The notes under the pieces: model-generated
The model's database searches: none
What the model was told of the DNA's origin: nothing
The model's input: the letters and a program-made list of their open reading frames with translations, nothing else
Assembly (NCBI GenBank): GCA_937916025.1
Contig: CALGGX010000056.1
Location: 1-9,095 of the forward strand
Direction of reading: 5' to 3'
From: an uncultured Selenomonadales bacterium
GTDB lineage: Bacteria; Bacillota_C; Negativicutes; Selenomonadales; Selenomonadaceae
DNA length: 9,095 bases
Program-made: the position numbers and the translations under genes
Shown here: positions 7,432 through 9,095 of the stretch, one piece after another
Layout: every line of letters starts with the position of its first letter
Numbering within the stretch: the stretch's first letter is position 1

Positions 7432-8186
7432 AAAGAATTACGGCGGCGATCTTTTTTTTGATGTTGATGACGATCTCAAGCGTCGACGCCGCGCGGATTG
7501 ATGCGTATCGCGAGATTTTGCTCGGCGGGCGATACACAATCCGATGCGAGAATTTAACTCCGGCATCGCGCGTAACCAATCGCACGAAAATGGAACTGTA
7601 CGGCAAGAGCGGGCTCGCCGTCGACAGCAATGATTTTTTCATCAACCGCCCCGTCAGTAACATCGTGGTCGGCAACGGCGAAGATCGATATGAAGAAGTC
7701 GGTTACTCCGATTTTTATCAATGTCGATTGGTATTGCGCGGAGAGAATTTTTTCTTCACGCGATATCCGACAAAAGACGGCGGTGTTGAATATTTCGGAC
7801 ATAAAAAAGGCAAAGTGGCGGCAAACAGTCGAAATTACATGGGCGAGTTGATCAACGGCGAGAGCTTCGGCGATGAAGATTTTTCGATGATGTTGAATGC
7901 AATGCTCGATTCGGAGCGATATCAATTCGTCTCGGATGGCGTGCTCGAAAACAATCTCGCGTTTGAAGACTTCAAATCAGCTTCCGAAGACGGAATGTTG
8001 AGCGCAATCCGATATTACTTCGACGATAATCGGCTGGTGAAGATTGCGTTTGCATCTTACGGACGCGATCGGAACGGCAAGGCGCAAGGCAATAAATGCA
8101 TCGTGCGCATTTCGGAATTCCGCGCGGAGCCGGATATGAATTTGCTGAAATTGCCGGGCGGCTTGGAGGATGTGACGAAACGATGA
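7428..8186 (+). CDS. B3: secreted B-family protein, shortest copy
   Basis: 252 residues. The start at 7428 is in the ATGA overlap with A3, with GGAGG at 7413-7417. The signal peptide is residues 1-21 (ISSVDA|AR). The N-terminal block is RIDAYREILLGGRYTIRCEN (23-42), then the Cys strand YQCRLVLRGENFFFTRY (97-113), a GGVEYFGHKKGKV stretch (118-130) shared with B2, AIRYYFDDNRLVKIAFASYG (193-212) and EFRAEPDMNLLKLPGGLEDV (230-249). The last block again looks LolA-like (inference). It is closest to B1 in the IDAYR and KIAFASY blocks. A run of eight T (7452-7459) lies in the signal-peptide codons. It overlaps C3 by ATGA. Confidence 0.93.
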   Translation: MKRITAAIFFLMLMTISSVDAARIDAYREILLGGRYTIRCENLTPASRVTNRTKMELYGKSGLAVDSNDFFINRPVSNIVVGNGEDRYEEVGYSDFYQCRLVLRGENFFFTRYPTKDGGVEYFGHKKGKVAANSRNYMGELINGESFGDEDFSMMLNAMLDSERYQFVSDGVLENNLAFEDFKSASEDGMLSAIRYYFDDNRLVKIAFASYGRDRNGKAQGNKCIVRISEFRAEPDMNLLKLPGGLEDVTKR

Positions 8187-8980
8187 AAATCTTTTTGACG
8201 GCATTGACGGCGATGATGTTTTTCCTGTCGACAGTCGAGGCGGCATCGACATTCGTGTTGATGAAATTCACGGACGACACGCGCTATGATCTGATTGAAT
8301 CGGCGGAGTCTCTTTCCGATCTCGTCATGGAAAAAATGATCGCGAGCGGCAAATTCAATCTGATGGAGACATATCCGCTCGACGAGAATATAGAGGCGAT
8401 CCTTTACGACGAGAAGATGCGCGAATTGAGCCGACTGGAAACGGCGTTCGATACGAATGACTTCAGTCCGCTGTTCGAGGGGCGCGGCTTTGACGAGAAG
8501 AAAGCGCAATCGATTGCTTCGGCGCAAGTCGGGCAGATCATCACGCCGGAGATCACACGGGCGATCGGCGAGCAACACAGTGCGGATTTTTTAATTCAAG
8601 GCACGATCATCAATCTCGGCACGGGCGGTTGGTGGAATGAGAATTTCGATCGGCTCTCGGACGATGTCAACAAGGCGAGCACGCTGCATGGAATGCCGGT
8701 CGACAACGGCGCGATCAGCGATATGATGTCGATCGACGTGACAAAAACCGGTATCGGCGTTCAGTGCGACGTGCGCATCATCAAAGCCGAAACCGGCGAG
8801 GTTATATGGAATAAGCGCGTGCTCGGCGTGCACGAACAAAGAAGTTTCGATTTCATTTTCATGACGATCGGCAATCGCAAGCTCAACAACAATCTCTACG
8901 TCAAGGCAATGAATAAGGCGGCAGACAAAATCGTCGCGGCATTAATCAATGATCTTGACAGCCTGATACTCAACGTGTAG
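8183..8980 (+). CDS. C3: secreted CsgG-like protein, C subfamily
   Basis: 265 residues from 8183. An in-frame ATG at 8096 lies inside B3 and would bury the signal peptide; GGAGGA at 8165-8170 and the ATGA overlap favour 8183. The signal peptide is residues 1-20 (STVEA|AS). The core is FVLMKFTDDTRYD (24-36), ESAESLSDLVMEKMIASGKF (39-58), QSIASAQVGQIITPEITRAI (109-128), DFLIQGTIINLGTGGW (135-150), a polar variable segment (151-189), and DVRIIKAETGEVIWNKRVLG (196-215). It is closest to C2 in the N-terminal half. It lacks the N-terminal Cys of C1 and C2 (Phe24 instead) but keeps the Cys in GVQCD shared with C2. No D-type gene follows; the last codons and stop overlap a promoter. Confidence 0.93.
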   Translation: MKIFLTALTAMMFFLSTVEAASTFVLMKFTDDTRYDLIESAESLSDLVMEKMIASGKFNLMETYPLDENIEAILYDEKMRELSRLETAFDTNDFSPLFEGRGFDEKKAQSIASAQVGQIITPEITRAIGEQHSADFLIQGTIINLGTGGWWNENFDRLSDDVNKASTLHGMPVDNGAISDMMSIDVTKTGIGVQCDVRIIKAETGEVIWNKRVLGVHEQRSFDFIFMTIGNRKLNNNLYVKAMNKAADKIVAALINDLDSLILNV

Positions 8981-8983
8981 AAT
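8955..8983 (+). promoter_or_regulatory. Near-consensus promoter across the end of C3
   Basis: TTGACA (8955-8960), a 17-bp spacer, and TAGAAT (8978-8983) predict a start near 8990. The -35 and spacer are coding sequence of C3, and the -10 includes its TAG stop. It points at the gene starting at 9032, which has its own strong RBS. Because the -35 is within codons, chance cannot be excluded. Confidence 0.65.
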
Positions 8984-9016
8984 GAGCAAATCCGTGAAGG
9001 ATACTTTTTTCATGAA

Positions 9017-9024
9017 TGGAGGAG
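9017..9024 (+). promoter_or_regulatory. Ribosome binding site for the gene at 9032
   Basis: TGGAGGAG lies 7 nt before the ATG at 9032. It is stronger than most of the sites buried in upstream genes in this array, consistent with the first gene of a new unit. Confidence 0.8.
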
Positions 9025-9031
9025 TTGTTTG

Positions 9032-9095
9032 ATGAGTTCCAAACTCAACCGTCGGCGAAGAAAAATGTCGGCGGCATTCGCGGCGGTCGTCATTA
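9032..9095 (+). CDS. Start of a secreted or surface protein, 3' end outside window
   Basis: Only 21 residues are visible: MSSKLNRRRRKMSAAFAAVV plus I. Four consecutive arginines and a lysine precede an Ala/Val-rich hydrophobic run, as in a long, strongly basic signal peptide. It is not a strict twin-arginine motif, because no clear phi-phi-K follows RRxF. It does not resemble the short signal peptides of the A, B, C or D proteins, so it is probably a different gene and not the missing D3. It has its own RBS and probable promoter. Identity is unknown. Confidence 0.75.
   Translation, partial: MSSKLNRRRRKMSAAFAAVVI

Larger units (their letters stand above)
1..8980 (+). other. Amplified A-B-C-D cassette array
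   Basis: The order A-B-C-D, A-B-C-D, A-B-C is seen directly by aligning protein blocks between positions 1-3164, 3270-6612 and 6622-8980. Junction style is also conserved: B-C overlaps by ATGA in all three cassettes, A-B in cassettes 1 and 3, and C-D in cassette 1. Paralogues have diverged clearly, so the amplification is old. No transposase, integrase or terminal repeat is visible at the cassette borders. More copies may lie upstream of the window. Confidence 0.9.

Noticed and set aside
8990..9010. ATCC-GTGAA-GGAT hairpin followed by six T after C3
   Set aside because: The stem is only four base pairs and begins at the predicted start site of the downstream promoter, too weak to call a terminator.
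8982..9032. Short open frame MSKSVKDTFFMNGGVV between C3 and the next gene
   Set aside because: It is only 16 codons with no RBS, and it overlaps the RBS and start of the 9032 gene; a leader-peptide role cannot be supported.
1..9095. Mobile element or CRISPR array as the source of the repetition
   Set aside because: No transposase, integrase, short regularly spaced repeats or terminal inverted repeats were seen; the repetition is diverged gene duplication.

Overview
This window is one dense, co-oriented (+) array of small secreted-protein genes. It reads as three successive copies of a four-gene cassette, A-B-C-D, with the third copy lacking D. Cassette 1 is A1 (1-884, 5' end off the window), B1 (881-1747), C1 (1744-2541) and D1 (2538-3164). 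Cassette 2 is A2 (3270-4154), B2 (4168-5082), C2 (5079-5957) and D2 (5983-6612). Cassette 3 is A3 (6622-7431), B3 (7428-8186) and C3 (8183-8980). A further, unrelated-looking secreted protein begins at 9032 and runs off the end. The only stretch of any size without a gene is the 105 bp before 3270.

Every gene with a visible start encodes a signal peptide with an AXA-type signal peptidase I site, and none has a convincing lipobox. C and D proteins are recognisably CsgG-like: an N-terminal VAVMDF / VLMKF strand, a conserved (Y/F)(L/I)I(Q/Y)G strand, then a D/E-x-TGE-type turn. They resemble the curli-pore/FlgO/LpoB-type periplasmic fold. A and B proteins are not recognised at family level. They look like distant paralogues of each other (N-terminal YRxxhxxGx(F/Y)), and the B C-terminus resembles LolA/RseB-like envelope proteins; that resemblance is inference.

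Transcription looks compact. Within cassettes, genes overlap by ATGA (4 nt) or are separated by 9 to 25 nt, with purine-rich Shine-Dalgarno sites buried in the preceding gene. After D1 a hairpin with a UUCG loop and a T-tract (3187-3220) forms an intrinsic terminator. Its right arm contains the -35 box of a near-consensus sigma-70-type promoter (TTGACT-N17-TATAAT, 3205-3233) that should drive A2 through C3 as a seven-gene unit. A second such promoter (TTGACA-N17-TAGAAT, 8955-8983) lies across the end of C3 and points into the 9032 gene.

The organism is probably a bacterium with an outer membrane but Firmicutes-like strong GGAGG ribosome sites, for example a Selenomonas-type Negativicute. The basis is the RBS style, the signal peptides and my general memory of CsgG-like genes in that group; no marker gene confirms it. 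The likely interest of the window is an undescribed, amplified envelope system pairing two LolA-like(?) secreted proteins with two non-lipidated CsgG-like proteins.
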